Below are positions 22,803 through 34,469 of a stretch of 64,000 bases of DNA, piece by piece. The position numbers and the translations under genes were made by a program. Every line of letters starts with the position of its first letter. The first letter of the stretch is position 1. The notes beneath the pieces were generated by a model. It did no database searches. It had not been told where the DNA came from and saw nothing but the letters and a program-made list of their open reading frames with translations. Source of the stretch: Tragulus kanchil. Its lineage: Eukaryota > Chordata > Mammalia > Artiodactyla > Tragulidae. The DNA is taken from positions 41,140,324 through 41,204,323 of the forward strand of contig JAIOJX010000001.1 of NCBI GenBank assembly GCA_022376925.1, read 5' to 3'.

Positions 22803-23860
22803 AGTTTTCTTAAAAAAGATTTTTGAACAGGGAAAATATGCATATGATATAAAGGATAAACTCTTCTACCACTACATTTCTTCTCTAGAAGCAACTACTT
22901 TTATTCATTTTTTAAAATAATTTCACAAAAGAAGTATATCTATAGATGGTTCACTTTTAAGAAAGATACTCCACTGCATACTATTATTTTATCTTATCAT
23001 TCATATAGTTGTATATTGGTATAGATAGAACTACACCATTCTTTTCAATAACTGCATAGTTCATATTGCACAGAAGCATCAGAATTTACTAAACCAATTG
23101 CCACTGATGAAAACTTTTTTCAGTTTTCTGCTGCTATAAAAATGCTGGACTGAATATCATTTTATATTTTACATATGTATGAGCATATGTGGAAGATACT
23201 TTCCTAGAAATGTATCTGCAGGGGCACACAACATATGTATTTTTAACTTTAATGACACATTATTTCCTAGAGAGATGTAACAATTTATATTTCCACCAAC
23301 AGCATCTTTCACAGCAACAGATCTTTCACATCTTCATAACACTTGAAATTGCCAATATTTCAAGTTCCCTCCATTCTGATGGGTATGAGTAGTATAATTT
23401 TATTTTGCTATTTATTCTTTTTCTTTTTTTCAGGCTTACATTCATTTTTTATTTTCCTGGTTATTAATGAGTTTAAATACCTTTCCTTATGTTTATTGGT
23501 GATTCATTTATCTTGTGAAATGTCTTTTTCTTCTACTTTGTTTTCTACTCTTTTAAAATAAATCATAGGTTTGGCATATGAACTCAGTATTGGTATTATT
23601 AATATATTCTTTTACTCCATGGCTTATATTTTCTTTCTTTTTAATGATAAGTTCTTAATTTTAACAAGTCACAATATATTCATCTTTTCCATTAAGGCTA
23701 TTGCTTTCCCTACTCATTATCTTCCAAAACTTCTTTATCCATCTTGAGTGTTGCATTCTATAATCTTCTACATCTATATGATGTGTGTGGAGAGGAAGGG
23801 TGTAAGACAAGGATCAAGTATCTTTTCCTTCCTAAAAATTCTCCAGGTAGTGAACCAGCA
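22803..23860 (-). mobile_element. L1 3' region, antisense
   Basis: Plus-strand text includes ttttctgctgctataaaaatgctgga, agaaatgtatctgcaggggcac, aatttatatttccaccaacagc, atcttcataacacttgaaattgccaat and ttggtgattcatttatcttgtgaaatg. These are the order and wording of an antisense L1 3' UTR and ORF2 end. Right border approximate. Confidence 0.65.
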
Positions 23861-24211
23861 TCATATTATGAAAAACAGCATCCTCTCCCACTGCACTAAG
23901 GTATGAACTCAGGAATAAATTGTGTCCGAATATTTATCAGTCTGTTTTTGTCTTTTCTGTTATGTTTGAGTAATCCATTATTCTATCATTGCAAGAATAC
24001 ACACTCTATAAAAATGATATGATTTTCCCCATTTATTCTGATACTGTGGGAAAAATTCAATTTTCAAAAACTGAGCAAACCTTCTATTAAATAGAAATCC
24101 CGTCTACTATAGTATATTACCTCTTTAGATCATGGAATTTGGCTTACTAATATTTTATGTTTCTGCATCTACATCCATGGGGAAAACTGACATATAATTT
24201 TACCTACTTAT
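23861..24211. other. Non-coding stretch, nothing certain
   Basis: A+T-rich DNA, possibly more antisense L1. It ends at the start of a BovB fragment. Confidence 0.35.
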
Positions 24212-25172
24212 AAAGCAACAGTTAGAACTAGACATGGAACAAAGAACTGGTTCCAAATTGGGAAAGGAGTACGTCAAGGCTATATACTGTCACCCTGTTT
24301 ATTTAATTTATATGCAGAGTACATCATGTGAAATGCCAGTCTGCATGAAACACAAGCTCTAATAAAGATTGCTGGAAGAAATATCAATAACCTCAGGTAT
24401 GCAGATGCCATCCTTATGACAGAAAGCAAAGAGGAAATAGCCTCCTGATGAAGGTGAAAGAGAAGAGTAAAAAGGCTGGCCTAAAACTCAACATTCAAAA
24501 AACGAAGATCATTGGCATCCGATTCCATCATTTCATGGCAAATCAATGGGCAAAAAATGGAAACAGTGATAGACTATTTTAGTGGGCTCCAAAATCAATG
24601 TGGATGGTGACTACAGCCATGAAATTAAAAGAGGCTTTCTCCTTAGAAGAAAGGCTATGACAAACCTAGACAGTATATTCAAAAGCAGAGACATCACTTT
24701 GCTGATTAAGTCTGTATAGTCAAAGCTATGGTTTTCCCAGTAATCAGGTATAGATGAGAGAGTTGGACCATAAAGAAGGCTGAGCGACAAAGAAGATGCC
24801 TTTAAATTGTGGTGTTGGAGAAGACTCTTGAGAGTCCCTTGGACAGCAAGGAGATAAAACCAGTCCATCCTAAAGGACATCAACCCTGAATATTCATTGG
24901 AAGGACTGATGCTGAAGCTAAAGCTCCAGTACTTTGGTCAACTGATGTGAAGAGACAACTCACTGGAAAAGATCCCGTTATTGGGAAAAATAGAAGGCAG
25001 AAGGAAAAGGGGACGACAGAGGATGAGCTGGTTGGATGGCATCACTGAGTCAATGGACATGAGTTTGAGCAAGCTCCAGGAGAAGGGGGAAGACAGGAAA
25101 GCCTGGCATGATGCAGTTCATGGGGTTGCAAAGAGTCGGACATGACTGAGCGACTGAACTGAACTGAATGGT
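24212..25172 (+). mobile_element. BovB (RTE) LINE, 5'-truncated, RT region to 3' end (first copy)
   Basis: Runs from agcaacagttagaactagac through ggagtacgtcaaggctatat (RT region) to tatgcagatgcc. There the YADD active-site motif is read as YADA. It continues to the 3' end with gggctccaaaatcaatgtgg, agactcttgagagtccc, actttggtcaactgatg, ggcatcactgagtcaatgg and the terminal cggacatgactgagcgactgaactgaactgaa. Frames are broken. From 24445 it lies inside duplication 7. Confidence 0.95.
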
Positions 25173-25547
25173 CTTATATGTTACCTATTGCTGCATAACA
25201 ATTTATACCAATGCTTAGTCAGTATTCTCCAGAGAAACAGAAATAACAGGATGTTTTTGGAAGACATTTAATACAAGGAAAAGGCTCGTGTAATTACAGA
25301 GGAAGCTCAAAATTCCCACAATCTACTGTCTGCAGGCTGGAGACCCTGGCATGGTAGTGATACGAATCAATTCTAGTCTGAATGCCTGAGAACCAGGGAT
25401 GCCAGTTGTGTCGATTTCAGTTCAGATTTAAAGGCTTAAGAAGCAGAGGGTTTGAGGGCAGATGAAGACCTATGGCTCAAATAATCAGACAGGATGAATA
25501 AAAGGACCCAATTCATCCTTCTTCTGTCTTTTGTTCTATTCATGTCT
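25173..25547. repeat. Unnamed mammalian-type interspersed repeat (first of several duplicated copies)
   Basis: A recognisable common mammalian repeat sentence: tgttacctattgctgcataac, tcagtattctccagagaaacag, aattcccacaatctactgtc, cctgagaaccagggatgcca. At 26649-26830 it continues with cactggagagggcaatctatg and acatatgaaattaaccatc. I cannot name the family from memory with confidence. Copies at 26274-26648 and 27572-27960 are products of duplications 7 and 8. Confidence 0.55.
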
Positions 25548-26273
25548 GATGAAGGTGAAAGAGAAGAGTAAAAAGGCTGGCCTAAAACTCAACATTCAAA
25601 AAACGAAGATCATTGGCATCCGATTCCATCATTTCATGGCAAATCAATGGGCAAAAAATGGAAACAGTGATAGACTATTTTAGTGGGCTCCAAAATCAAT
25701 GTGGATGGTGACTACAGCCATGAAATTAAAAGAGGCTTTCTCCTTAGAAGAAAGGCTATGACAAACCTAGACAGTATATTCAAAAGCAGAGACATCACTT
25801 TGCTGATTAAGTCTGTATAGTCAAAGCTATGGTTTTCCCAGTAATCAGGTATAGATGAGAGAGTTGGACCATAAAGAAGGCTGAGCGACAAAGAAGATGC
25901 CTTTAAATTGTGGTGTTGGAGAAGACTCTTGAGAGTCCCTTGGACAGCAAGGAGATAAAACCAGTCCATCCTAAAGGACATCAACCCTGAATATTCATTG
26001 GAAGGACTGATGCTGAAGCTAAAGCTCCAGTACTTTGGTCAACTGATGTGAAGAGACAACTCACTGGAAAAGATCCCGTTATTGGGAAAAATAGAAGGCA
26101 GAAGGAAAAGGGGACGACAGAGGATGAGCTGGTTGGATGGCATCACTGAGTCAATGGACATGAGTTTGAGCAAGCTCCAGGAGAAGGGGGAAGACAGGAA
26201 AGCCTGGCATGATGCAGTTCATGGGGTTGCAAAGAGTCGGACATGACTGAGCGACTGAACTGAACTGAATGGT
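25546..26273 (+). mobile_element. BovB 3' part, second copy from duplication 7
   Basis: Same sequence as 24445-25172, beginning abruptly inside ORF sequence at ctgatgaaggtgaaagag and ending at the same BovB 3' end. No target-site duplication at its left edge, as expected for a copy made by duplication rather than insertion. Confidence 0.94.
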
Positions 26274-26442
26274 CTTATATGTTACCTATTGCTGCATAAC
26301 AATTTATACCAATGCTTAGTCAGTATTCTCCAGAGAAACAGAAATAACAGGATGTTTTTGGAAGACATTTAATACAAGGAAAAGGCTCGTGTAATTACAG
26401 AGGAAGCTCAAAATTCCCACAATCTACTGTCTGCAGGCTGGA

Positions 26443-28671
26443 GACCCTGGCATGGTAGTGATACGAATCAATTCTAGTCTGAATGCCTGAGAACCAGGGA
26501 TGCCAGTTGTGTCGATTTCAGTTCAGATTTAAAGGCTTAAGAAGCAGAGGGTTTGAGGGCAGATGAAGACCTATGGCTCAAATAATCAGACAGGATGAAT
26601 AAAAGGACCCAATTCATCCTTCTTCTGTCTTTTGTTCTATTCATGTCTCCAATGAAATTGGTGGTGCCTGTCCACCCACACTGGAGAGGGCAATCTATGT
26701 ATTTAGTCTGCCATTCAAAGGCTAATCTCATCTAGATATACTCTTACAGATACACTCAAAAATCATATGTAATTCTGGGTACTCTGTGACCAATCAATGG
26801 AGTTTTGACATATGAAATTAACCATCTAGTAGCCTGAAAAGTATTTCCCTATAATGTCACAGTGACCATAGATCAGGAATATATATGCAGTTTAACAGAG
26901 AAATTCTCACTTTCAGAGAATCTCTCACAGGCTACAGTCAAGATGGCAGTCAGGTTTGCAGTCACCTCAAGTTTCGACTAGGGAATGACCAGGTTACAAG
27001 TTCACTCCCAAGATGGTTGGGTAGACATAGGTGTTTGAGAGTTTTTGGACTGTGAGCTCAAGTTTGTTGCTGGTTACCAGTTGAAAACTGTCTGAGCTCC
27101 TTGGTACTTAAGTCTTTAGGGCAGTTTGCAACATGGTAGTTGGCTATTTAATAGTAATCAAGCTAGAGCAAGAGAATGTCACAAAGATAGAAATCACAGA
27201 CTCTTGTAATTTTGGAAGTACCATCCCATCAACTTTGCCATATTCAGTTCAAAGAAAGCCACTGGATCCAGCCCATACTCAACTGGAGGGGGTTGAACAA
27301 AAATGAGAATATCACATGGTCATGCTGGCCTCATGAAACATGTTGAAAATAGTTCATTTTTTCTCAACTCTCTATAATTTTGTGTATTATTTGTATGTAT
27401 CTTCCTTAGAAATATTATTGCTTTAGTATGGACAAAGGTCCACATAGTCAAAGCTATGGTTTATCCAGCAGTCATGTACAGATGTGAGAGACCATAAAGA
27501 AGGCTGAGCACCGAAGAATTGATGGTTTCAAACTGTGGTGCTAAAAAAAATCCCACAATCTACTGTTCGGGGACCCTGGCATGGTAGTGATACGAATCAA
27601 TTCTAGTCTGAATGCCTGAGAACCAGGGATGCCAGTTGTGTCGATTTCAGTTCAGATTTAAAGGCTTAAGAAGCAGAGGGTTTGAGGGCAGATGAAGACC
27701 TATGGCTCAAATAATCAGACAGGATGAATAAAAGGACCCAATTCATCCTTCTTCTGTCTTTTGTTCTATTCATGTCTCCAATGAAATTGGTGGTGCCTGT
27801 CCACCCACACTGGAGAGGGCAATCTATGTATTTAGTCTGCCATTCAAAGGCTAATCTCATCTAGATATACTCTTACAGATACACTCAAAAATCATATGTA
27901 ATTCTGGGTACTCTGTGACCAATCAATGGAGTTTTGACATATGAAATTAACCATCTAGTAGCCTGAAAAGTATTTCCCTATAATGTCACAGTGACCATAG
28001 ATCAGGAATATATATGCAGTTTAACAGAGAAATTCTCACTTTCAGAGAATCTCTCACAGGCTACAGTCAAGATGGCAGTCAGGTTTGCAGTCACCTCAAG
28101 TTTCGACTAGGGAATGACCAGGTTACAAGTTCACTCCCAAGATGGTTGGGTAGACATAGGTGTTTGAGAGTTTTTGGACTGTGAGCTCAAGTTTGTTGCT
28201 GGTTACCAGTTGAAAACTGTCTGAGCTCCTTGGTACTTAAGTCTTTAGGGCAGTTTGCAACATGGTAGTTGGCTATTTAATAGTAATCAAGCTAGAGCAA
28301 GAGAATGTCACAAAGATAGAAATCACAGACTCTTGTAATTTTGGAAGTACCATCCCATCAACTTTGCCATATTCAGTTCAAAGAAAGCCACTGGATCCAG
28401 CCCATACTCAACTGGAGGGGGTTGAACAAAAATGAGAATATCACATGGTCATGCTGGCCTCATGAAACATGTTGAAAATAGTTCATTTTTTCTCAACTCT
28501 CTATAATTTTGTGTATTATTTGTATGTATCTTCCTTAGAAATATTATTGCTTTAGTATGGACAAAGGTCCACATAGTCAAAGCTATGGTTTATCCAGCAG
28601 TCATGTACAGATGTGAGAGACCATAAAGAAGGCTGAGCACCGAAGAATTGATGGTTTCAAACTGTGGTGCT
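26443..28671. repeat. Tandem direct duplication 8 (26443-27542 and 27572-28671)
   Basis: Period exactly 1129 bp. The 29-base joint (27543-27571) is a damaged version of what precedes the unit in copy 1: tcccacaatctactgt is kept but the following ctgcaggctggaga is reduced to tcgggga. That looks like low-quality sequence at a contig edge. The unit includes the unnamed repeat, unclassified DNA and the beginning of a BovB fragment. Confidence 0.96.
27425..27542 (+). mobile_element. BovB fragment, cut by the duplication joint
   Basis: Contains ggacaaaggtccacatagtcaaagctatgg, cagcagtcatgtacagatgtgagag and aaggctgagcaccgaagaattgatgg, all BovB ORF sequence. It stops at actgtggtgct, where duplication 8 returns to its start. 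The continuous version is at 28554-29020. Confidence 0.92.
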
Positions 28672-29020
28672 GAAGAAGATCCTTGAGAGTCCCCTGGACT
28701 GCAAGGAATGCAAACCAGTCAATCCTAAAGGAAATCAATCTTCAATACATCTTAGCAGGACTCATGCTGGAGCTAAAGCTCCAATACTTTGGCCACCTGC
28801 TGTGAAGACAGGACTCACTGGAAAAGACCCTGATGCTGGAAGACATTGAGGGCAGGAACAGAAGGGGGCAAGAAGGGATGAGATGGTTGGATGGAATCAC
28901 CGACTCAATGCAAATGTGTTTGAGCAAACTCCAGGAGATGGTGAAGGACAGGAAAGCCTGGCGTGCTGCAATCCATGGGGGTCACAAAGATTCAGACACA
29001 ACTCAAAGACTTAAAAACAA
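28554..29020 (+). mobile_element. BovB LINE 3' end, 5'-truncated
   Basis: Starts at tggacaaaggtccacatag and runs through gagagtcccctggactgcaagg, tactttggccacctgctgtg, gatgctggaagacattgagg, gatggttggatggaatcac and gcctggcgtgctgcaatccatgg to acacaactcaaagactta. BovB usually ends in cgactgaactgaa; here the end has drifted. A duplicate of part of it is at about 29826-30156. Confidence 0.94.
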
Positions 29021-29024
29021 ACAA

Positions 29025-29818
29025 CAGTTTAACACAGTACTTGAAATACTACCCACAGCAATTATATAAGAACAAAGAAATAAAATGCACCGAAATTGAA
29101 GGAAAGAGGCAAACTGTCACTATTTGCACATGACATTATACTTTATGTTACACCTAACAAATTTATTCAGCAAGGTTGCAGAATATAACTTTAGTATGCA
29201 AAAATCTGCTGTGTTTCTATATGCTAATAACACAAAAGCAAATGAAAGTAAAAAAACAATCCCATTCAACATAGTATCAAGAAGAATAAAATATCTAGGA
29301 ATAAACTTAACCAAGGACGTAGAACACCTATACTTAAAATACTTATGAAGGTAATCAAAAATGATAAAAAAAATAGATATTCCATGTTCTTCAATTGGAA
29401 GAGTTAATATTGTTAAAATGGTCATACTACCCAAAGAATTTATCATATTTAATGCAATACCTATCAATATACCAATGACATTTTTCACAGAACTAAAACA
29501 AATAATCCTAAAATTCATATATAACCAAAATACACCAAACTGTCAAAGCTATCTTGAAAAAAAAGATCAAAGCTAGAGGTATAATACACTCAGAAAACTT
29601 TAAAGTTTATACTTCAAAGCTACAATAATCAAAACAATGTGGTACTGGCACAAAAATAGACACAATGGAATATAATGGAAAGTGTAAAAATAAACTTACA
29701 CACCTGTGGTCAATTAATCTATGACAAAGGAGGCAGGGATATACAATGGAAAAGAATTTCTTCAGCAAATGATGCTGGTAGAGCTTGACCTCATGTAAAT
29801 CAATGAAATTAGAACACT
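29025..29818 (+). mobile_element. L1 ORF2 fragment, reverse-transcriptase region onward, sense (first copy)
   Basis: Starts at gtttaacacagtacttgaaa and contains actgtcactatttgcacatgacatt, where the catalytic FADD motif is read as FAHD. It then carries ttcagcaaggttgcagaatataa, gtgtttctatatgctaataac and ataaaatatctaggaataaactta. The 132-codon minus-strand frame across it is antisense noise. The element is inactive. Confidence 0.93.
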
Positions 29819-29825
29819 TGGAGTC

Positions 29826-30156
29826 CTTGGACCCCTGGATGCAAGGAATGCCAGTCAATCCTAAAGGAAATCAATCTTCAATACATCTTAGCAGGACTCA
29901 TGCTGGAGCTAAAGCTCCAATACTTTGGCCACCTGCTGTGAAGACAGGACTCACTGGAAAAGACCCTGATGCTGGAAGACATTGAGGGCAGGAACAGAAG
30001 GGGGCAAGAAGGGATGAGATGGTTGGATGGAATCACCGACTCAATGCAAATGTGTTTGAGCAAACTCCAGGAGATGGTGAAGGACAGGAAAGCCTGGCGT
30101 GCTGCAATCCATGGGGGTCACAAAGATTCAGACACAACTCAAAGACTTAAAAACAA
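29826..30156 (+). mobile_element. BovB 3' end, second copy from duplication 9
   Basis: Matches 28690-29020 with a damaged left edge. It has no BovB sequence upstream, as expected for a unit boundary inside the element. Confidence 0.9.
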
Positions 30157-30160
30157 ACAA

Positions 30161-31075
30161 CAGTTTAACACAGTACTTGAAATACTACCCACAGCAATTA
30201 TATAAGAACAAAGAAATAAAATGCACCGAAATTGAAGGAAAGAGGCAAACTGTCACTATTTGCACATGACATTATACTTTATGTTACACCTAACAAATTT
30301 ATTCAGCAAGGTTGCAGAATATAACTTTAGTATGCAAAAATCTGCTGTGTTTCTATATGCTAATAACACAAAAGCAAATGAAAGTAAAAAAACAATCCCA
30401 TTCAACATAGTATCAAGAAGAATAAAATATCTAGGAATAAACTTAACCAAGGACGTAGAACACCTATACTTAAAATACTTATGAAGGTAATCAAAAATGA
30501 TAAAAAAAATAGATATTCCATGTTCTTCAATTGGAAGAGTTAATATTGTTAAAATGGTCATACTACCCAAAGAATTTATCATATTTAATGCAATACCTAT
30601 CAATATACCAATGACATTTTTCACAGAACTAAAACAAATAATCCTAAAATTCATATATAACCAAAATACACCAAACTGTCAAAGCTATCTTGAAAAAAAA
30701 GATCAAAGCTAGAGGTATAATACACTCAGAAAACTTTAAAGTTTATACTTCAAAGCTACAATAATCAAAACAATGTGGTACTGGCACAAAAATAGACACA
30801 ATGGAATATAATGGAAAGTGTAAAAATAAACTTACACACCTGTGGTCAATTAATCTATGACAAAGGAGGCAGGGATATACAATGGAAAAGAATTTCTTCA
30901 GCAAATGATGCTGGTAGAGCTTGACGGCCTCATGTAAATCAATGAAATTAGAACACTCCTTCACACATTTACAAAAATAAGCTTAAAATGATTTAAAGAC
31001 CTGAATATAAGGCTTGGCATCATAAAACTCCTAGAAGAGAACACAGGTAAAACATTCCCTGATATGATTACAATA
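30161..31075 (+). mobile_element. L1 ORF2, sense (second copy, continuing into unique DNA)
   Basis: Repeats 29025-29818 and then continues past the duplication into cacatttacaaaaataagctt, agacctgaatataagg and aaaactcctagaagagaacac, the usual ORF2 C-terminal region. It is interrupted by the SINE at 31086. Confidence 0.93.
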
Positions 31076-31085
31076 TTCTCTTAGA

Positions 31086-31402
31086 GGCTTCCCTGGTGGT
31101 CCAGTGGGTAAGGACACTGCCTTGCAGTACAAGGGGCGCCGGTTCGATCCCTGGCCTGGGAAGAGCCCACGTGCTGCGGAGCGGCTGGACCGATATGTCC
31201 AACTACCGAGCCGGGACTCTGGAGCGCATGCACCCAGAGCCAGTGCTCTGTGACAACAGAGGCCACCGCGATGGGAGGCCCACACGGGCCAAAGAACAAA
31301 GATGGATGAAAATTAGATAAATGAAAGACCAAGAGAAGTGACCCGCCTGCCCCACTCCCTCTCCAACCCGCCCCCTCCAATAAATTTAAAAAAAAAAAAA
31401 TC
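31086..31402 (+). mobile_element. Young tRNA-Glu SINE A, plus strand, 10-bp target-site duplication on both sides
   Basis: Head ggcttccctggtggtccagt, B box ggttcgatccc (matching the RNA polymerase III B-box consensus), body with ccgatatgtccaactaccga, gagcgcatgcacccagagcc and gatgggaggcccacacgggc, C-rich tract, A tail. ttctcttaga flanks it at 31076-31085 and 31403-31412. It sits inside the sense L1. Confidence 0.95.
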
Positions 31403-31412
31403 TTCTCTTAGA

Positions 31413-31645
31413 TAAGTCTAACAAGGCAAAAAAAATAAAAGCAAAAAAAAAATTTTGGCATAATCAAATGCAGAAAATTTGTGCAGCAAAGAGAACTATC
31501 CACAAGATGAAAAGACAGCCTACAGAATGACAGAAAATAAAATATTCATAAATCATGTGATCAACAAAGATGTTATTATGCAAAAATACATAAATAGCTC
31601 AGAAAAATCAGTAGCAAAAAAAACCTAATCAAAAGTGAGCAGAAG
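31413..31645 (+). mobile_element. L1 ORF2 to 3' part, sense, between SINEs (first copy)
   Basis: Contains gcagaaaatttgtgcagcaaag, aagatgaaaagacagcctac and ataaatagctcagaaaaatc, the L1 ORF2 C-terminal wording. Repeated at 31974-32206 by duplication 10. Confidence 0.85.
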
Positions 31646-31963
31646 GGCTTCCCCTGGTAGTCCAGTGGGTAAGGACACCGTCTTGCAGTGCAAGGGGCGC
31701 CAGTTCGATCCCTGGCCTGGGAAGAGCCCACGTGCTGAGGAGCGGCTGGACCGATATGTCCAACTACCGAGCCGGGACTCTGGAGCGCATGCACCCAGAG
31801 CCAGTGCTCTGTGACAACAGAGGCCACCGCGATGGGAGGCCCACACGGGCCAAAGAACAAAGATGGATGAAAATTAGATAAATGAAAGACCAAGAGAAGT
31901 GACCCGCCTGCCCCACTCCCTCTCCAACCCGCCCCCTCCAATAAATTTAAAAAAAAAAAAATC
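31646..31963 (+). mobile_element. Hybrid SINE (head of SINE B, body of SINE A)
   Basis: Left flank is aagtgagcagaag, the left target-site repeat of SINE B. Right flank is ttctcttaga, the right target-site repeat of SINE A. It therefore has no matching target-site pair of its own. Diagnostic bases switch between 31702 (a, B-type) and 31726 (g, A-type). One private change (ctgaggagc for ctgcggagc, at 31738) is in neither parent. Confidence 0.93.
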
Positions 31964-32206
31964 TTCTCTTAGATAAGTCTAACAAGGCAAAAAAAATAAA
32001 AGCAAAAAAAAAATTTTGGCATAATCAAATGCAGAAAATTTGTGCAGCAAAGAGAACTATCCACAAGATGAAAAGACAGCCTACAGAATGACAGAAAATA
32101 AAATATTCATAAATCATGTGATCAACAAAGATGTTATTATGCAAAAATACATAAATAGCTCAGAAAAATCAGTAGCAAAAAAAACCTAATCAAAAGTGAG
32201 CAGAAG

Positions 32207-32525
32207 GGCTTCCCCTGGTAGTCCAGTGGGTAAGGACACCGTCTTGCAGTGCAAGGGGCGCCAGTTCGATCCCTGGCCTGGGAAGATTCCACGTGCCGCG
32301 GAGTGGCTGGACTGATGTGTTCAATTACTGAGCCAGAGCTCTGGCGCACATGCGCCCAGAGCCGGCGCTCTGCGACAACAGAGGCCACCGCGATGGGAGA
32401 CCCACAGGACCCAAAGAACAAAGACAGATGAAAATAGAGAAATGAAAGACCAATAGAAGTGGCCTGACCATTTCCCCCACCAAAAGATAAATTAAAAAAA
32501 ATAATAAAAATAAAAATTAAAAAAG
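32207..32525 (+). mobile_element. Young tRNA-Glu SINE B, plus strand, 13-bp target-site duplication
   Basis: Head ggcttcccctggtagtccag, B-box-like agttcgatccc, body with gattccacgtgccgcggag, ctctggcgcacatgcgccc and cgatgggagacccacag. The C-rich tract is shortened and followed by an A-rich tail. aagtgagcagaag flanks it at 32194-32206 and 32526-32538. Confidence 0.95.
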
Positions 32526-32538
32526 AAGTGAGCAGAAG

Positions 32539-33420
32539 ACCTGAATAGGCATTTTTTCCAAAGAAGACATACATAAAACTAGCAGGCATATGAACATATG
32601 CTCCATATTACTAATTATTAAGAAATGTTAATGGAAATAACAATAAGATTTCACCTCACACCTGTCAAATAGCTATTATCAAAAAGTTTACAAATAACAA
32701 AATTTGAGAGGACATGAAGAAAAGGGAAGACTAGTACACTGTTAATGGGAGTATATATTGGTGCAGCCACTATGGAGAAATGTATGGAGGTTCCACAAAA
32801 ACCTAAACTACCATATTATCCAGCAATTCCATTCATGGTATATATCTGGAAAAATGAAAACAGTAACTCAAAAAGATGCACGCATCTGAGCATAACAGCA
32901 CTACTTACAATAGCTAAGACACAGTGGCAACTCTAGTGTCCATCAACATAAGAAGGCAAAAAGATGTGAGGTATACACACACACATACAACCATACACAC
33001 ACAGTGCAATTTACTAAGTCATAAGAAAAATGAAATTCCTCCATTTGTAGCAACATGGATACACCTAGAGAATATTATGCTTAGTGAAATAACTCAGAGA
33101 AAGACATATATTGTATGATATCACTTATATATGTAATATAAAAATGATACAAATAAAATACATAAAACAGAAAGATTAACCAAAATAGAAAGCAAACTCA
33201 AGGTAACAAAACAGAGAGAGAAATGGGGAGGGACAAATGAACAGTATGGAATTAACAGATACAAACTACTATATAAAATAAGTAACCAATAATCATATAT
33301 AGCATAGGTACCATTATCTTGTAATAATTTAAAATGCAATATAATCTACAAAAACACTGGATCATTATGCTGTATACCTGGAACTAAGAAAGCAAGGCAA
33401 TTATACTTCAATATTTTTTA
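32539..33420 (+). mobile_element. L1 ORF2 end and 3' UTR, sense
   Basis: Continues the interrupted L1: aagacctgaataggcattttttcc, tatgaacatatgctccatatt, aggacatgaagaaaaggga, ttccacaaaaacctaaacta. The 3' UTR follows (caacatggatacacctagaga, tggatcattatgctgtatacctggaactaa, aattatacttcaatattttt). An AC-rich simple stretch lies near 32977-33003. No intact frame. Confidence 0.9.
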
Positions 33421-34407
33421 AAATAAATAAAAGATGTTAGAGTACTTGTCATCTAAGATTCTATAGTAGGATAAACTGGTCACAGAACAGGTTAAAACAA
33501 AGTTACAAGACAACCTCAAAAAAAATTCCATGCAATGAGGTACACTATCAAACATCACAAAATCTCTAACCCAGTGGTACAACTCTCTTGGGGATTAATT
33601 TGGCTAAGGCTGAATGTTTAGCTAAAGAAATGTGATCCTCAAGTCTCAGAGAAATAAGTACCCCTGCTTATTTTGCCTAAAAACTGTTGTCCTGGAAGAT
33701 GTAAATAACAAAAACTGCAAAAATTCACTAAGACAATCTGGAATTACAATGGCCATTGTGAGACATGTTTAGAATGGGTGCAAAATATGCCACCTCCAAA
33801 ATGCCACTTTGGCATATTGATTAATTTTAAATTAAAGTTACTTGAGAAGCAGCCAGAGTAAGAAGGACATTCTGGCTCTCCTTTGTCACCTTGAAAGCAG
33901 GAAATAAACTTATGAAGGGTACCCTTCCTATACCTGAAGGATAAAAGGTATTCTTATCACCAGAAAAAGGATATTTAGGATGAGAAGGCTGTAAAAACAA
34001 ACCTTCTTATTTCACTGATTTATTTACTATCCTTCTCCAAGCCAAACTCTCTCATCTTGTAAAATTTTCACTTATTCATAGTCACACAGTCTAAAAGATC
34101 TAAAGCTCCTTGCTTTGGTCACTTCATATTTTTATGGGGTTCTCATATATATGAAATTAAACTGTTTTTCTCCTGGTAATCTATTTCATGCTAATTTAAT
34201 TATTAGTCTTTCTAGAGTTATCATCATAAATATAATACATACATACAATTTTTATTCTACCCAGGTTTACTAAAAGTCAAACAAACTCATGTTATCTCTG
34301 TTACAGAGATAACACACACAGATAACATAAAGAATTTGTTAGCAAGGATGATAAACTGTAATGTAGTCTAAGGTAATGAAGAGTTACAAACATGTTTCCT
34401 TCTAAGA

Positions 34408-34411
<4 letters not shown>

Positions 34412-34438
<27 letters not shown>
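34412..34438. repeat. CA microsatellite (first copy, 27 bases)
   Basis: An uninterrupted ac run after gactct. The matching run in the second copy (35557-35585) is 29 bases. Confidence 0.97.
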
Positions 34439-34442
<4 letters not shown>

Positions 34443-34469
34443 TTTGTATATGGTGGAAGGGATAGGTCC

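Larger units (their letters stand above)
24445..26648. repeat. Tandem direct duplication 7 (24445-25547 and 25546-26648)
   Basis: Period exactly 1101 bp with about 2 shared bases at the joint. Copy 1 starts mid-BovB. Copy 2 therefore begins with BovB that has no RT part in front of it. The copies look identical, including the 90-codon antisense frame. Its final 206 bases begin duplication 8, so that piece occurs three times. Confidence 0.96.
28681..30957. repeat. Tandem direct duplication 9 (about 28681-29818 and 29826-30957)
   Basis: Period 1136 bp over most of the unit. The first 25 bases of copy 2 are a damaged version of copy 1 (agtcccctggactgcaaggaatgcaaacc becomes cccctggatgcaaggaatgcc). 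Near the end copy 1 lacks gg in ttgacggcctcatg. The unit covers the end of a BovB and the start of an L1 ORF2 segment. Confidence 0.95.
31165..32286. repeat. Tandem direct duplication 10, period 561 bp, joined inside a hybrid SINE
   Basis: Copy 1 is about 31165-31725 and copy 2 about 31726-32286. The joint lies in the SINE at 31646-31963: bases up to 31702 match the head of SINE B (32207) and bases from 31726 match the body of SINE A (31086). The switch therefore lies in a 23-base stretch identical in both. Unlike the other duplications there is no filler and the period is half as long. Confidence 0.93.

Noticed and set aside
29120..29518. 132-codon minus-strand frame, repeated at 30256-30654
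   Set aside because: Antisense of L1 ORF2. The hydrophobic look comes from T-rich codons. The two copies are due to duplication 9, not a gene pair.
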